A stretch of 64,000 nt of DNA from Pantoea endophytica (GCF_002858935.1 NZ_PJRT01000031.1:1-64000); one strand, 5' to 3'. Counted from the first letter of the stretch, positions 52,251 through 62,015 are shown. The notes: generated by a model from the sequence alone, not told the origin. Numbers and translations are program-made.

Positions 52251-52624
52251 AAGCGCTCATCGGCATTATTTCTCCAGAGAATATGCGTAATCGAATAATG
52301 AGCATTGCGAGTGGGCAGTACAAACCTGAGGCTGATGAACCCAAAGTTTGGTTTGCGTCCGTGAACGCGATTGCGCAGGTGCTTAGCAATGAGAACATCC
52401 TACTTCTCAAGCTTATGCACGAGCGCAAACCTCAGACCGTTACAGAGCTGGCGGAGCTTTCGGGACGTCGAGTCAGTAATCTGTCTGCGACGCTGAAAAC
52501 GTTGGAAGGTCACGGCTTTGTGAGCCTGAAGAAGATAGGCAAAAAAAAAATTCCTACCGCACTTTTCACTGAGTTCGATATACGCGTGACCAGTGAACTC
52601 ATCGCAAAACCCGAAGCGGCTTAA
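52247..52624 (+). CDS. TumA-type antitoxin, HVO_A0114-like winged helix
   Basis: The 125-residue protein has a MarR/HVO_A0114-type winged helix: NENILLLKLMHERKPQTVTELAELSGRRVSNLSATLKTLEGHGFVSLKK covers residues about 50-98. The recognition helix is near GRRVSNLSATLKTLE. The N-terminal 45 residues are probably the toxin-contacting part. An AGAGGG site within the 3' end of tumE precedes the ATG. The gene order, toxin before antitoxin, is that of TumE-TumA pairs. The assignment rests on both partners together. Confidence 0.72.
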   Translation: MKALIGIISPENMRNRIMSIASGQYKPEADEPKVWFASVNAIAQVLSNENILLLKLMHERKPQTVTELAELSGRRVSNLSATLKTLEGHGFVSLKKIGKKKIPTALFTEFDIRVTSELIAKPEAA

Positions 52625-52673
52625 CTGAACCTTGCGTTCCGAAGCCGAATCTACCCTTCGCCATATTACAGAC

Positions 52674-52873
52674 AAAAAAACACCTGCCATAAGCAGGTGT
52701 AAGATCAGGTCGTTAAGACAACTGATGGCATCCGACTCAACGTAATGTCCTTCTTACTGCAGTAAAGCGTGCGCAAATACTGCCAGGCTGGACAACGGAT
52801 GCCGTAAGGGGCTCTGCATCATTCCCAGGTTTATGTAGCATCAGCAAACATAAGAGGTGGAATGAGCATCTAC
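52674..52873 (-). ncRNA. glmZ: small RNA GlmZ
   Basis: The minus-strand RNA starts GTAGATGCTCATTCC, the same as the 5' end of E. coli GlmZ as I recall it, and continues CTCTTATGTT before diverging. It ends about 200 bases later in a terminator hairpin (ACACCTGC/GCAGGTGT with seven T). E. coli GlmZ is 207 bases and also lies beside hemY. GlmZ with Hfq activates glmS translation, and RapZ with RNase E cleaves it unless GlmY titrates RapZ. The likely glmS-pairing region is the single-stranded part holding GTTGTC near base 170. Confidence 0.9.
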
Positions 52874-52882
52874 AGGTAGATT

Positions 52883-52902
52883 ATTGCACAAGACGTGCCA
52901 AA
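52883..52902 (-). promoter_or_regulatory. sigma-54 promoter of glmZ
   Basis: The minus strand reads TTGGCACGTCTTGTGCAAT, with the invariant GG and GC ten bases apart. With +1 at 52873 they fall at about -25/-26 and -13/-14. This matches the sigma-54 consensus TGGCACG-N4-TTGCA well. No convincing sigma-70 promoter overlaps it. Confidence 0.82.
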
Positions 52903-52974
52903 GTTGCAGCACGTGCAATAAGCTAATTAATATCAACAGGATATAGTCCCTGCCACAATCCCGGTGTTAGCCAC

Positions 52975-52992
52975 TGTCGGTAAAACGCGACG
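52975..52992. promoter_or_regulatory. GlrR-type activator box 1
   Basis: TGTC-N10-GACG matches the GlrR (QseF) box TGTC-N10-GACA at seven of eight bases, 102-119 bases upstream of the glmZ start. Confidence 0.6.
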
Positions 52993-53006
52993 ATCATTCA
53001 ATAAGC

Positions 53007-53024
53007 TGTCTCCGCAGAACGACA
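53007..53024. promoter_or_regulatory. GlrR-type activator box 2
   Basis: TGTC-N10-GACA, a perfect match, 134-151 bases upstream of the glmZ start. It is 32 bases from box 1, close to three helical turns. Confidence 0.72.
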
Positions 53025-53069
53025 AGCTATGCAAGGAATTGTCATGCCCATATAAATCAATGATTTATA

Positions 53070-53087
53070 TGTATCTAAATAGCGACA
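53070..53087. promoter_or_regulatory. GlrR-type activator box 3
   Basis: TGTA-N10-GACA, seven of eight matches, 197-214 bases upstream of the glmZ start and 63 bases from box 2, about six helical turns. Confidence 0.6.
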
Positions 53088-53153
53088 ATGTGCGGAATTA
53101 CGCTCAAAGGAAATGATGGGAAGAGTTGAGAATATGAATGGCGGATACAAACG

Positions 53154-53183
53154 AAAAAAGCCTGCTTTTTCAAGCAGGCTTTT
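53154..53183 (-). terminator. tRNA operon terminator
   Basis: A twelve-pair stem AAAAGCCTGCTT/AAGCAGGCTTTT with a GAAA loop ends in a T run on the minus strand, seven bases after tRNA-Pro. Confidence 0.88.
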
Positions 53184-53189
53184 CGAATA

Positions 53190-53266
53190 TGGTCGGCGAG
53201 AGAGGATTCGAACCTCCGACCCACTGGTCCCAAACCAGTTGCGCTACCAAGCTGCGCTACTCGCCG
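53190..53266 (-). tRNA. proM: tRNA-Pro (TGG)
   Basis: The 77-base cloverleaf starts CGGCGAG and ends in an encoded CCA. The anticodon loop TTTGGGA gives anticodon TGG. It is the last gene of the Arg-His-Leu-Pro cluster, as in E. coli argX-hisR-leuT-proM. Confidence 0.96.
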
Positions 53267-53303
53267 ATTTTTTACTTCTTTAACGCTACTGCGTAATTTT
53301 GCC

Positions 53304-53390
53304 TGGTGCGAAGGGAGGGACTTGAACCCTCACGTCCGTAAGAACACTAACACCTGAAGCTAGCGCGTCTACCAATTCCGCCACCATCGC
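53304..53390 (-). tRNA. leuT: tRNA-Leu (CAG)
   Basis: The 87-base class II tRNA with a long variable arm starts GCGATGG and ends in CCA. The anticodon stem-loop CTAGCTTCAGGTGTTAG gives anticodon CAG. Confidence 0.96.
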
Positions 53391-53406
53391 GTGACCGAGC
53401 AAAATC

Positions 53407-53482
53407 TGGGGTGGCTAATGGGACTCGAACCCACGACAACTGGAATCACAATCCAGGGCTCTACCAACTGAGCTATAGCCAC
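53407..53482 (-). tRNA. hisR: tRNA-His (GTG)
   Basis: The 76-base cloverleaf starts GTGGCTATAG and ends in CCA after a C at position 73. The additional G at -1, characteristic of tRNA-His, is encoded at 53483. The anticodon loop TTGTGAT gives GTG. Confidence 0.96.
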
Positions 53483-53572
53483 CATAATTCTGGTGCGTAA
53501 GCGTGTTTCGCTTACTAATTCACTGCATAACGCGGTCTAACCAACCACCGAAGCTCTTGCGCACAAACTAAA

Positions 53573-53649
<77 letters not shown>

Positions 53650-53670
53650 GTAGCGCCGTTGCGGATGGGC

Positions 53671-53699
53671 ATACTACGGGCTTGACCTCATACTGTCCA
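53671..53699 (-). promoter_or_regulatory. tRNA operon promoter
   Basis: TGGACA, a 17-base spacer and TAGTAT on the minus strand, followed by a GC-rich discriminator, stand 22 bases before tRNA-Arg. Upstream lies an A/T-rich run. Confidence 0.75.
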
Positions 53700-53789
53700 G
53701 CCCTTTTTTAGAAAAAAAACGCGTTTGATTACGCTTTGTGCATTCCATCGATAATTACAGCAGTTTGAGGCGCTTACCCTCTCATTTTC

Positions 53790-53804
53790 GCTGGAAAAAC
53801 CAGC
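53790..53804 (-). terminator. weak hairpin after wecG
   Basis: GCTGG/CCAGC with a TTTTT loop lies five bases after the wecG stop codon. The stem is short and the following bases are A-rich rather than T-rich, so it is only a candidate end of the wec transcript. Confidence 0.3.
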
Positions 53805-53808
53805 AATT

Positions 53809-54543
53809 TCAGAGGTCGCCCCGCCAATGGTAGCGTAAGTATTTCAGCAGCTTTAATTGGCGACGCAGACGCGAAGGCTGACGAATAAGGCGATAAAGCC
53901 ATTCCAGTCCGGACTTTTGCCACCAAACGGGCGCGCGCTTAACGTGCCCAGTAAACACATCGTAAGTGCCACCAACGCCCATATAGAGCGCATGCGGCCA
54001 ATGGGCGCGGCAATCACGCATTAACAGCTCCTGGCGCGGCGAACCTTGCGCCACCGTGACAATCTGCGCACCACTCGCGGCGATGCGGGCAAACAGCGCG
54101 TCGCGCGCTTCAGGCGCAAAGTAACCATCCTGACTGCCAACGATATTCACATTCCACTGTCGGCGCAGCTTGTCGCAGGTTTCCTGCAGCACCGCCTGAC
54201 GTCCACCAATCAGAAACACCGGAATGCCGCTACGCCCTGCACTCTCCATCAACGCTTCCCATAAATCCGCGCCTGCAATGCGGTTTACCTGCAGCTGAGG
54301 ATACTTCTTGCGTAGCGAACGGACGATGCTGATGCCATCCGGATATTTGAACTCAGCCTCAGCGATCAGTGCGCGTAGCTGCGCATCTTCTTCCAGCGTG
54401 AGCATTTTCTCGGCATTCATCGCCACCAGCGTGCCGCAACGCGGTTTACCCTCGGGCAGCAGAAAGCGCAGAAAGCTCGCCATATCGTTGAAGGCGTGAA
54501 GATCGACTCCGCGCAGGCTATAGCGCGGCTTATCGGTTTCCAT
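53809..54543 (-). CDS. wecG: UDP-ManNAcA transferase of ECA lipid II synthesis
   Basis: WecG (RffM) adds N-acetylmannosaminuronic acid to lipid I in ECA assembly; it belongs to glycosyltransferase family 26 (WecG/TagA/CpsF). The 244-residue protein (246 in E. coli) has the signatures NAEKMLTL near residue 43, YPDGISIV near 67, FLIGG near 110 and VAQGSPRQE near 163-171. A basic C-terminal helix probably touches the membrane. It is the last gene of the ECA cluster, 28 bases after wzyE. yifK, which follows in E. coli, is absent. Confidence 0.94.
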   Translation of the reverse strand: METDKPRYSLRGVDLHAFNDMASFLRFLLPEGKPRCGTLVAMNAEKMLTLEEDAQLRALIAEAEFKYPDGISIVRSLRKKYPQLQVNRIAGADLWEALMESAGRSGIPVFLIGGRQAVLQETCDKLRRQWNVNIVGSQDGYFAPEARDALFARIAASGAQIVTVAQGSPRQELLMRDCRAHWPHALYMGVGGTYDVFTGHVKRAPVWWQKSGLEWLYRLIRQPSRLRRQLKLLKYLRYHWRGDL

Positions 54544-54571
54544 GGTATGAATTTCCCGTTGTGCCCAAAGG

Positions 54572-55915
54572 TTAAGAAGGGCTGTGTAAAACCGGCTTGC
54601 TGCGCGGACGAATCAACCCCGCGCGCGCCAACAGCCAGTAAAGCAATTTAGCCGCCCACATACAGGCCGCAAAAATCAGACAAAAGAACACCACGCGCGA
54701 GCCGAAAGCATCCAGCCCTTCACGCGCCAGCACGATCATATTAAACACCGCGCCGAAGCAGAAACTCTGCAAAATCGCCCCGCTGTAACGATTGCTGGTA
54801 TCGCGGCCATACAGATAAAGGTTATCGAAGCCTTTCATCAGCAGGCCGACAGCCACCGCACCGATTGGGATAAACCACACGCCGCCCATCACCACCAGCG
54901 AACCCAACAGCGTGGGCGAGATCGCCAAGCCGGAATGGTTATTCAGCACTTCCCAGGTAAAGTAGTTAGCGCTGTTAAGAATGGCTGTTGGACGTCCCGG
55001 CCACATCCAGCTGGGAATGAACACGTAGAAATCGCGCCAAATCGGTGCCAGCCCCTGAAAATCGATCTTGTCGTAGTTTTGCAGTAACAGCGCCAGATTT
55101 TCCCACGGCGAGAAGGTGTCGCGCGTCAGATAAAGGAAGGTATAAAACGCTTCATCGCCCACTACGTCGAGGTTATAGCGACGCAACGCCAGCCAGAACA
55201 TACCGCCAATCGCCATCACACCGGCGCCAACCAGCATCCACAGCGTGATCCAGCCGCGCGTAATGCCAATAAACAAGAACAGCGCGAACGCGATAATGAT
55301 ATTGGCGCGCGTGCCGCCCACCAGCGCGTAGGTCAGCAAGCCAAATGCCACCGACACCAGCAAAAACCACAGCCACTGACGCTGGGTTGGCTTGAGGAAG
55401 TAGCGAATCAGCATCGCCGGAATAAAGAAGTAGAAGAAGCGTTTAAGCGCCACGCCGGACACTTCGCTGGAGAAGATCTGATTGTAAGCCGAAAGCCGGA
55501 ACAGCAGCAGGCCGTTGTGCATAAAGAACACCGTCACGGTGCCAATTGCCACCAGCGCCAGCAGCAGACAGGTCAGATGGGTTTCAACCCGGTTCATCTG
55601 CAGCCAGGGTTTGCGCGCAGGCGCATTGGCCGGCCGCAGCCGCACCTTGTAGCTAACGTAATAGATGGCATAAAAGCTGGTAGCGGCCAGCAGCGCCTGC
55701 AGCAGATATTCCGGCGGCACCACCGCCACGTTAAAGCGGAATACCAGCACGCTGGTCAGCGGGAAGCCGAAATAGAAGGTCAACAAAAACAGAATGGTGA
55801 AGAACAGGTGGAAGTTGAAGCGCACCCGTTTAAATTCCCGCCAGGTTAGGATCAGAATGAAACCCAGCGAACACAGATAAACCACCAGCAGACCACTAAA
55901 CTGCATCAGGCTCAT
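54572..55915 (-). CDS. wzyE: ECA polysaccharide polymerase
   Basis: WzyE polymerises the ECA trisaccharide repeat at the periplasmic face of the inner membrane. The 447-residue protein (450 in E. coli) has about ten to twelve hydrophobic helices and a large loop with [19 protein letters not shown] near residue 296. It also has the segment [20 protein letters not shown]. Its start overlaps the wecF stop as ATGA. The position between wecF and wecG is the usual one. Confidence 0.93.
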   Translation of the reverse strand: MSLMQFSGLLVVYLCSLGFILILTWREFKRVRFNFHLFFTILFLLTFYFGFPLTSVLVFRFNVAVVPPEYLLQALLAATSFYAIYYVSYKVRLRPANAPARKPWLQMNRVETHLTCLLLALVAIGTVTVFFMHNGLLLFRLSAYNQIFSSEVSGVALKRFFYFFIPAMLIRYFLKPTQRQWLWFLLVSVAFGLLTYALVGGTRANIIIAFALFLFIGITRGWITLWMLVGAGVMAIGGMFWLALRRYNLDVVGDEAFYTFLYLTRDTFSPWENLALLLQNYDKIDFQGLAPIWRDFYVFIPSWMWPGRPTAILNSANYFTWEVLNNHSGLAISPTLLGSLVVMGGVWFIPIGAVAVGLLMKGFDNLYLYGRDTSNRYSGAILQSFCFGAVFNMIVLAREGLDAFGSRVVFFCLIFAACMWAAKLLYWLLARAGLIRPRSKPVLHSPS

Positions 55916-56982
55916 GTTCTCTCCCTTTCACTCAGGGTTAGCGCGTCGCGCCAGCCTGCCAGATAGCCGGGGGCAAAAAAGGCGATCGAAGAGTGATCGC
56001 ATTGCGCTAATTGCCGTTGCGCTTCGGCCACGCTGGCGCTATCCAGCGCATCTTCGCTAAACAGCACCGGCAAACCTTGCTCGCTAAGATCGCGCCAGAA
56101 CGGATTTTTGCGGTTCAGCACAAACGGAATATTGGCCTGAATCAGCAAGCAAAGCGTACCAATGCCTTGCTGGCGCTCGAACATAAAATAGCCGAGCTGG
56201 CAGCGGCTAAGCAATGTCAGATAGGCATCAAAGTCGATCTTGTCGCGCAGCAGCGTCACTTGCCCCGCCGGGAACAGGCGCTGTGCGGCGGCGGCAATCT
56301 CATCGATATAAGCGTGATTATTCTGCGGATAACCGAGCGGCACGACGATTTTCACCTGTTCACCAAACTGGGCTCGAATCGCCTCTAAACCGGCAATGTG
56401 ACGATTACTGCGATCGCCGGAGTTACCGAGCAGAATAGTGAAATCGGGGCTTTCCTCTGGCGCAGGCAGCGCCACGTCCGGCATGCGCGTCGGGAAATAG
56501 AGCCGCGAGGCGGGAACGCGCGGATGACGCTGCTGGAAATGGTGCAAATCACCGCGCGTCGCAAACACGCGCGCCACGCGCCCTTGCGCCATTCTGCGCA
56601 GCAGATAAAACAGCTGATACTTAAGGCCGCGCCCTTCTTCGTAGAGATCTGCGCCCCATACATGCCAGAACGCCTGCTGACGACGCAGTTTGCCGCTCAG
56701 CAAGGCCAACCAAATGCTGGGATTAAACTGGCCGTGAAAGAAGAAGCGCTGCGAGCGATCGGCAGCACGCGTCACCACCGCTTGCGCCAGCGCACGCTTG
56801 CTGGCAAAGGTTTCAATCTGCAATGAAGCATACGCTTGCAGCGTTTCGGGCGCGCTGGATACCACCATAAACTGACGCGGCGCAGCGCCAGGCAGCTCGG
56901 CGCTCATCACGTCATTAAAGAAGCGCAGCACCGTATGATTGTGATGCGGGATATCCGATCCCAATACGTGAAAAGTCGTCAT
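55912..56982 (-). CDS. wecF: Fuc4NAc transferase of ECA lipid III synthesis
   Basis: WecF (RffT) adds 4-acetamido-4,6-dideoxygalactose to lipid II, completing the ECA trisaccharide; it is glycosyltransferase family 56. The chosen ATG gives 356 residues (359 in E. coli) starting [20 protein letters not shown]. It overlaps the wzxE stop as ATGA, which settles the start against the longer in-frame version. Family blocks are FFHGQFNP near residue 81, [22 protein letters not shown] near 190 and [13 protein letters not shown] near 269. Confidence 0.94.
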   Translation of the reverse strand: MTTFHVLGSDIPHHNHTVLRFFNDVMSAELPGAAPRQFMVVSSAPETLQAYASLQIETFASKRALAQAVVTRAADRSQRFFFHGQFNPSIWLALLSGKLRRQQAFWHVWGADLYEEGRGLKYQLFYLLRRMAQGRVARVFATRGDLHHFQQRHPRVPASRLYFPTRMPDVALPAPEESPDFTILLGNSGDRSNRHIAGLEAIRAQFGEQVKIVVPLGYPQNNHAYIDEIAAAAQRLFPAGQVTLLRDKIDFDAYLTLLSRCQLGYFMFERQQGIGTLCLLIQANIPFVLNRKNPFWRDLSEQGLPVLFSEDALDSASVAEAQRQLAQCDHSSIAFFAPGYLAGWRDALTLSERERT

Positions 56983-58232
56983 TTTTTCCGGCAATAAATC
57001 ATGAAGGCGCCACAACAAAGGGCGAAATAGAGAACGTAGGTTGCCATGTAAGCCTGCGCGGCCCCGGCGGTCCCGTGCAGCGGAATCAGCCAATGGGAAA
57101 AACCGGTCAGCAGGGCAAACTGGCTGATTTCCGTCAGAATATAGAAGCGCAGTGACGCTTTGGCGATCACCAGATATCCGAAAACATAGGCGCCGACTTT
57201 AAACACATCACCGCACAACTGCCAGACGAAAAGGTCACGCATCGCGCTGAACTGCGGCGAAAACAGCAGCCAGATAGCGACATCGCGCAGCAGCCATACG
57301 CAGAAACTGGCCGCTGCGACGGCAGGTAACACAAAGCGCAGCGCACGCCCAATCTCACGGGCGATTTGCGGTTTCTGCTCCAGCCGCGCCAGCGTGGGCA
57401 GCAGCCAGACGCTAAAGGTGGCGGTGATAAATTGCAGGTAGGCATCGGAAATACTGGTCACGCCCTGCCATAAACCGACCTGCGCCCAACCTTGCTGCTC
57501 GGCCAGCAGATTTCGCATCATCACCCACGCCACCGGCAAGGTGAAAGAGGTGATCAGCGCCATCAGCGTAAACTTCGCCAGATTGCGCGCCAGGTCAGGA
57601 TGCCAGCCTGGCATCAGCCAGCTCAGCGGCAGCCGATCGCGATGGCGACGTAGCATCAGCAACGCCGGAAACACCAGCAGCGCCGGCACCAGCGCCAATC
57701 CCACTAACGCACCAGCATAGCCGCCCAGCCACCAGCACAGCACATAACCCAGCACGCCGACGATACTTCCGGCAATCAGCGCCAGCGCATTGCCGCGCGC
57801 ATCGCGGAAGCCCTTCAGCAACGCCAGCGTCAGATTGGCCCAGGCAATACCGAGCTGTAGAAAGGCAACAATGCGCACCACGTTGGCATATTCAGCATGA
57901 CCAAACAGCGCCGTGCTGATGGGCGTTGCCGCCAGCAAAAACACCAGCGCCAGCAGCGTTGAAAAACCGAGCACAATCGCCGAAGCCGTGCCGGTCACCG
58001 CGCGCAGTTGTTGTGGCTGTTGCTGATGTTGCGCGACTAACGTAGTGACGCCGTTAAAGATGCCCGCGCCCGCCAATACGCCGAGTACAGTAATCAACTG
58101 GCGGAAGTTACCGGCTTGCCCGATCCCTTCGGGTCCGAAGCTTATCGCTAACAGTTTCACCACCAGCAGGCCAGCAACGATTTTTACCAGCGTGGAAGAA
58201 GCGGTCCAGACTGATGCTTTTGCTAATGACAT
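56979..58232 (-). CDS. wzxE: ECA lipid III flippase
   Basis: WzxE flips undecaprenyl-linked ECA trisaccharide across the inner membrane. The 417-residue protein (416 in E. coli) has about twelve helices of the MOP flippase superfamily and opens with SLAKASVWTASSTLVKIVAGLLVVKLLA. It overlaps the wecE stop by one base (TGATG) and wecF by four. Confidence 0.94.
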   Translation of the reverse strand: MSLAKASVWTASSTLVKIVAGLLVVKLLAISFGPEGIGQAGNFRQLITVLGVLAGAGIFNGVTTLVAQHQQQPQQLRAVTGTASAIVLGFSTLLALVFLLAATPISTALFGHAEYANVVRIVAFLQLGIAWANLTLALLKGFRDARGNALALIAGSIVGVLGYVLCWWLGGYAGALVGLALVPALLVFPALLMLRRHRDRLPLSWLMPGWHPDLARNLAKFTLMALITSFTLPVAWVMMRNLLAEQQGWAQVGLWQGVTSISDAYLQFITATFSVWLLPTLARLEQKPQIAREIGRALRFVLPAVAAASFCVWLLRDVAIWLLFSPQFSAMRDLFVWQLCGDVFKVGAYVFGYLVIAKASLRFYILTEISQFALLTGFSHWLIPLHGTAGAAQAYMATYVLYFALCCGAFMIYCRKK

Positions 58233-59362
58233 CAGGCAAAGAAACTCAGCAGCGAACTGATCACCGTACGCTGGTTGTTATCCGATAAGTTGTAGAACAG
58301 CGGCAGGCGCAGCAGGCGCTCGCTTTCACGCGTGGTAAAGGCATCATCACCGTGGAAGCGGCCAAAACGTTCACCCGCTGGCGACGAGTGCAGCGGGATG
58401 TAATGGAACACCGTGAGGATTTCCGCCTCTTTCATCCAGTTGATCAGCGCCTGACGATCGTCGCTGTCGCGCAGCTTGATGTAGAACATATGTGCATTGT
58501 GGCGGCAATTTTTTGGCACTACCGGCAGCTCAATACGGCCGGCAGCAGCCAGCGGCTGCAGCGCATCGTAGTAGCGTTGCCACAAACGCAAACGCTGCTG
58601 ATTAATTTGCTCCGCCGCTTCCAGCTGCGCCCACAAATAGGCCGCCTGCAAATCCGCCATCAAATAGCTGGAGCCAATATCGCGCCAGGTATATTTATCT
58701 ACCTGACCACGGAAAAACTGGCTGCGGTTGGTGCCTTTTTCACGAATGATCTCGGCACGATCCACCAGCTTCGCGTCATTGATTAGCGTTGCGCCGCCTT
58801 CACCGCCGGCGGTGTAATTTTTAGTTTCGTGAAAGCTAAAGCAGCCAATGTGACCAATGGTGCCGAGCGCGCGTCCTTTGTACTGCGACATCACGCCTTG
58901 CGCGGCATCCTCGATAACATAGAGTTTATGCTTCGCCGCCAGCGCCATGATGCTGTCCATCTCGCAGGCCACGCCCGCGTAATGCACTGGCACGATGGCG
59001 CGGGTTTTCGGCGTGATCGCCGCTTCAATCAGCGTTTCATCGATATTTAGCGTATCGGGGCGCACATCGACAAACACAATGGTCGCGCCGCGCAGCACAA
59101 AGGCGTTGGCGGTGGAGACGAAGGTGTAGCTCGGCATGATCACTTCATCGCCAGGCTGCAGGTCAATCAGCAGCGCCGCCATCTCCAGCGACGCGGTGCA
59201 GGATGGCGTCAGCAGCACTTTTCTGCTGCCGAAATGCTGTTCCATCCACTGCTGGCAGCGGCGAGTAAAGCCGCCATCGCCGCACAGCTTGCCGCTGGCC
59301 ATCGCCGACTGCATATATTCAACTTCGCTGCCGACAATCGGCGGCGCATTAAATGGGATCAT
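58232..59362 (-). CDS. wecE: dTDP-4-amino-4,6-dideoxygalactose transaminase
   Basis: WecE (RffA) is a PLP aminotransferase that makes dTDP-Fuc4N for ECA. The 376 residues equal E. coli. The PLP-binding Lys is in FHETKNYTAGGEGG near residue 181, and EDAAQGVM near 155 holds the ring-stacking Asp. The ATG chosen overlaps the wecD stop as ATGA and has AGGA upstream; the in-frame extension to 59533 lies inside wecD. Confidence 0.96.
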   Translation of the reverse strand: MIPFNAPPIVGSEVEYMQSAMASGKLCGDGGFTRRCQQWMEQHFGSRKVLLTPSCTASLEMAALLIDLQPGDEVIMPSYTFVSTANAFVLRGATIVFVDVRPDTLNIDETLIEAAITPKTRAIVPVHYAGVACEMDSIMALAAKHKLYVIEDAAQGVMSQYKGRALGTIGHIGCFSFHETKNYTAGGEGGATLINDAKLVDRAEIIREKGTNRSQFFRGQVDKYTWRDIGSSYLMADLQAAYLWAQLEAAEQINQQRLRLWQRYYDALQPLAAAGRIELPVVPKNCRHNAHMFYIKLRDSDDRQALINWMKEAEILTVFHYIPLHSSPAGERFGRFHGDDAFTTRESERLLRLPLFYNLSDNNQRTVISSLLSFFA

Positions 59363-60057
59363 GAGGCTTTCCTGTAGAACCAGTAAGCGGTGCTTTCCAG
59401 CCGCGCACCGCTGCGTAAATAGAGGCGCAACGCCGTGAGATTGCTGAGCTGGGTCGCCACGCGCAGATGCGTTAGCTGACGTACGCGGCCCCAGTCGGCG
59501 GCGGCGAGCAGTAAGCGCTGGCCGACGCCGCAACCTTGTGCGGCGGGCAATACCGCCAGCAGACCGATGCGCATGTCGCCGTCCACTTCGCGCATCGAGA
59601 CGAAACCTTGCAGCGCGCCCTGCTCATCGCAGGCCACCAGACATTGATTATCAAAGGTGCCGCGCACCGCATTTTCAATCCACTGCGCGTAGAAACGTCC
59701 GCTGTCCGCCGCAGCAAACCACGGCGCGCGGAAGCGACTTTGGCTAAACGCCTGCGCAGCCGCTTCACGCAGTGCCGGGATTTGTGCTTCCCGCGCAATG
59801 CGCACGCCAACTTGCCGCTCGGTATGTTTGATGCTGAGGGAAAGGTCAGCTTCGCCTTCCACTAACTGAAAACCATGCTGGCTCAGCGCATCGATGGCAT
59901 CAACGCGTTCAGCGGGCACCTTCACTTGCCACAGCGCATACGGCTGCTGAAGGGCCTCGGCCAGCGTCAAATCGCCATCCAGCGATAAGCGCGCGCTGTT
60001 CTGACCGAAGAACTCATTTTCCCACGTAAGGGAATCAATATTGACGCGGACGGGCAT
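59359..60057 (-). CDS. wecD: dTDP-Fuc4N acetyltransferase
   Basis: WecD (RffC) is a GNAT-fold acetyltransferase that acetylates dTDP-4-amino-4,6-dideoxygalactose for ECA. From [18 protein letters not shown] the protein has 232 residues (224 in E. coli). Conserved blocks are [12 protein letters not shown] near residue 117-128, [18 protein letters not shown] and the acetyl-CoA loop [10 protein letters not shown] near 185. The 23-base overlap with the end of rffH is long but the start matches the family; a start at 60066 would add only three residues. Confidence 0.93.
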   Translation of the reverse strand: MPVRVNIDSLTWENEFFGQNSARLSLDGDLTLAEALQQPYALWQVKVPAERVDAIDALSQHGFQLVEGEADLSLSIKHTERQVGVRIAREAQIPALREAAAQAFSQSRFRAPWFAAADSGRFYAQWIENAVRGTFDNQCLVACDEQGALQGFVSMREVDGDMRIGLLAVLPAAQGCGVGQRLLLAAADWGRVRQLTHLRVATQLSNLTALRLYLRSGARLESTAYWFYRKAS

Positions 60058-60916
60058 TGTGAACATCCAGCAGATACTGGCCGTAGCCGGTTTTGGTTAG
60101 CGCCTGAGCCGCGGCTAAAAGCTGGGCATCGCTCAGCCAGCCGTTACGCCATGCAATCTCTTCCAGGCAGGCAATTTTAAAGCCCTGCCGTTTTTCCACC
60201 GTCTGCACAAACATACTCGCCTCAATCAGGCTGTCGTGCGTGCCGGTATCCAGCCAGGCAAATCCGCGCCCCAGCAACTCCACCGCAAGCTCGCCCTGAT
60301 CGAGATACATTTGGTTGATGGCGGTGATTTCCAGCTCACCGCGCTCGGAAGGTTTCACCTGTTTGGCAAACTCCACCACGCGGTTGTCGTAAAAATAGAG
60401 TCCGGTGACCGCCCAGCGCGATTTCGGCTGCTGCGGTTTTTCCTCAATGGAGAGCGCGTTAAAGTCGTCATCAAACTCCACCACGCCAAAACGCTCCGGA
60501 TCCATCACCTGATAAGCAAAGACGGTCGCGCCGCTGCTGCGCGCGGCCACTTTCTTCAGCTTGGGGCTGAAACCCTGGCCGAAATAGAGATTGTCGCCCA
60601 GCACCAGACAACAGTGATCGTCACCAATAAAACTTTCGCCAATGATAAATGCCTGCGCCAACCCATCAGGACGGGGTTGTTCTGCATAGGTTAGCTGAAT
60701 CCCAAATTCACTGCCGTCGCCCAGTAAGCGTTCAAAATGGGCGCGATCTTCTGGCGTGGTGATGATCAAAATTTCGCGAATCCCTGCCAGCATCAGTACC
60801 GACAGCGGATAGTAAATCATGGGTTTGTCATATACCGGCAACAGCTGTTTCGAGATGGCGCGGGTAATCGGATGCAAACGCGTGCCCGAACCTCCGGCTA
60901 AAATAATGCCTTTCAT
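60035..60916 (-). CDS. rffH: glucose-1-phosphate thymidylyltransferase
   Basis: RffH makes dTDP-glucose from dTTP and glucose-1-phosphate, the first step toward dTDP-Fuc4NAc. The 293-residue protein (293 in E. coli) has the nucleotide loop [13 protein letters not shown] at residue 6, KPMIYYPL near 31 and VLGDNLYFG near 105. It also has EEKPQQPKS near 160. It lies 22 bases after rffG. Confidence 0.96.
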   Translation of the reverse strand: MKGIILAGGSGTRLHPITRAISKQLLPVYDKPMIYYPLSVLMLAGIREILIITTPEDRAHFERLLGDGSEFGIQLTYAEQPRPDGLAQAFIIGESFIGDDHCCLVLGDNLYFGQGFSPKLKKVAARSSGATVFAYQVMDPERFGVVEFDDDFNALSIEEKPQQPKSRWAVTGLYFYDNRVVEFAKQVKPSERGELEITAINQMYLDQGELAVELLGRGFAWLDTGTHDSLIEASMFVQTVEKRQGFKIACLEEIAWRNGWLSDAQLLAAAQALTKTGYGQYLLDVHNARPRQY

Positions 60917-60938
60917 CGCTGCTCCTTCTGAAGTGCGT

Positions 60939-62015
60939 TTAACGCGGCGTGGCTAATCCCAGACGCTCACCGCGATAGCTGCCGTTAAGAATTGCCTGCC
61001 ACCATTGCGGGTTTGCCAGATACCAGTGCACGGTTTTACGAATGCCGCTCTCAAAGGTTTCCTGCGGCGTCCAACCCAGCTCACGCTCAATTTTACTGGC
61101 GTCGATGGCGTAGCGCTGGTCGTGGCCGGGACGATCGCTAACAAAGGTAATCAGGTCACGGTAGCGGCTCAGGTGCGGTGCACGCTGCTGCGGCGCCAAC
61201 TCATCCAGCAGATCGCACAGCGTTTCCACCACTTCAAGATTACGTCGCTCGTTATGACCACCAATATTGTAGGTTTCCCCCACTTTACCGCTGCTCACTA
61301 CGCTATACAGCGCCCGCGCGTGATCCTCTACATATAGCCAGTCGCGTATCTGGCTGCCGTTGCCATACACTGGCAGCGGTTTGCCCGCCAGCGCATTAAT
61401 GATGGTGAGCGGGATCAGCTTCTCCGGGAAATGATACGGTCCGTAATTGTTGGAGCAGTTAGTGATGATGACCGGCAAACCGTAGGTGCGCAGCCAGGCG
61501 CGCACCAGATGATCGCTGCTGGCTTTGGTCGCCGAATAGGGGCTGCTCGGCGCATACGGCGTGGTTTCGGTAAAGAAATCGTCGCTACCGTGCAGGTCAC
61601 CAAACACTTCATCAGTGGAGATATGATGCAGAATGAAGCCTTTTTTGCGTTCATCTGCCATGCCATTCCAGTAATGACGCGCCGCTTCCAGCAGCTGATA
61701 GGTGCCGACAATATTGGTTTCGATGAAGGCGATAGGTCCATCGATCGAGCGGTCAACATGACTTTCTGCCGCCAGATGCATAATGCAATCCGGTTGATAG
61801 TGTGCCATGACGCGATCCAGCTCAGCGCGATGGCAAATATCCACCTGTTCGAAGGCGAAACGTGCATTCTGTTGCACCGGCGCCAGCGACGCCAGATTGC
61901 CGGCATAGCTCAGCTTATCGACCACCACCACGCGGTGTTCAGTGTTTTCAAGCAGAAAACGTACCAGTGCAGAACCGATAAATCCTGCCCCGCCGGTCAC
62001 CAGAAACTGTTTCAT
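60939..62015 (-). CDS. rffG: dTDP-glucose 4,6-dehydratase
   Basis: RffG converts dTDP-glucose to dTDP-4-keto-6-deoxyglucose. The 358-residue short-chain dehydrogenase-like enzyme has the NAD loop [12 protein letters not shown] at residue 7. The catalytic STDEVFGDL is near 133 and the [10 protein letters not shown] active-site Tyr-Lys pair near 160. The chosen ATG overlaps the wecC stop as ATGA; two more upstream codons are possible. E. coli RffG is 355 residues. Confidence 0.96.
   Translation of the reverse strand: MKQFLVTGGAGFIGSALVRFLLENTEHRVVVVDKLSYAGNLASLAPVQQNARFAFEQVDICHRAELDRVMAHYQPDCIMHLAAESHVDRSIDGPIAFIETNIVGTYQLLEAARHYWNGMADERKKGFILHHISTDEVFGDLHGSDDFFTETTPYAPSSPYSATKASSDHLVRAWLRTYGLPVIITNCSNNYGPYHFPEKLIPLTIINALAGKPLPVYGNGSQIRDWLYVEDHARALYSVVSSGKVGETYNIGGHNERRNLEVVETLCDLLDELAPQQRAPHLSRYRDLITFVSDRPGHDQRYAIDASKIERELGWTPQETFESGIRKTVHWYLANPQWWQAILNGSYRGERLGLATPR

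Noticed and set aside
59363-59533. 57-residue N-terminal extension of WecE
   Set aside because: It lies within wecD, is Arg-rich, and the shorter form matches the 376-residue family length.
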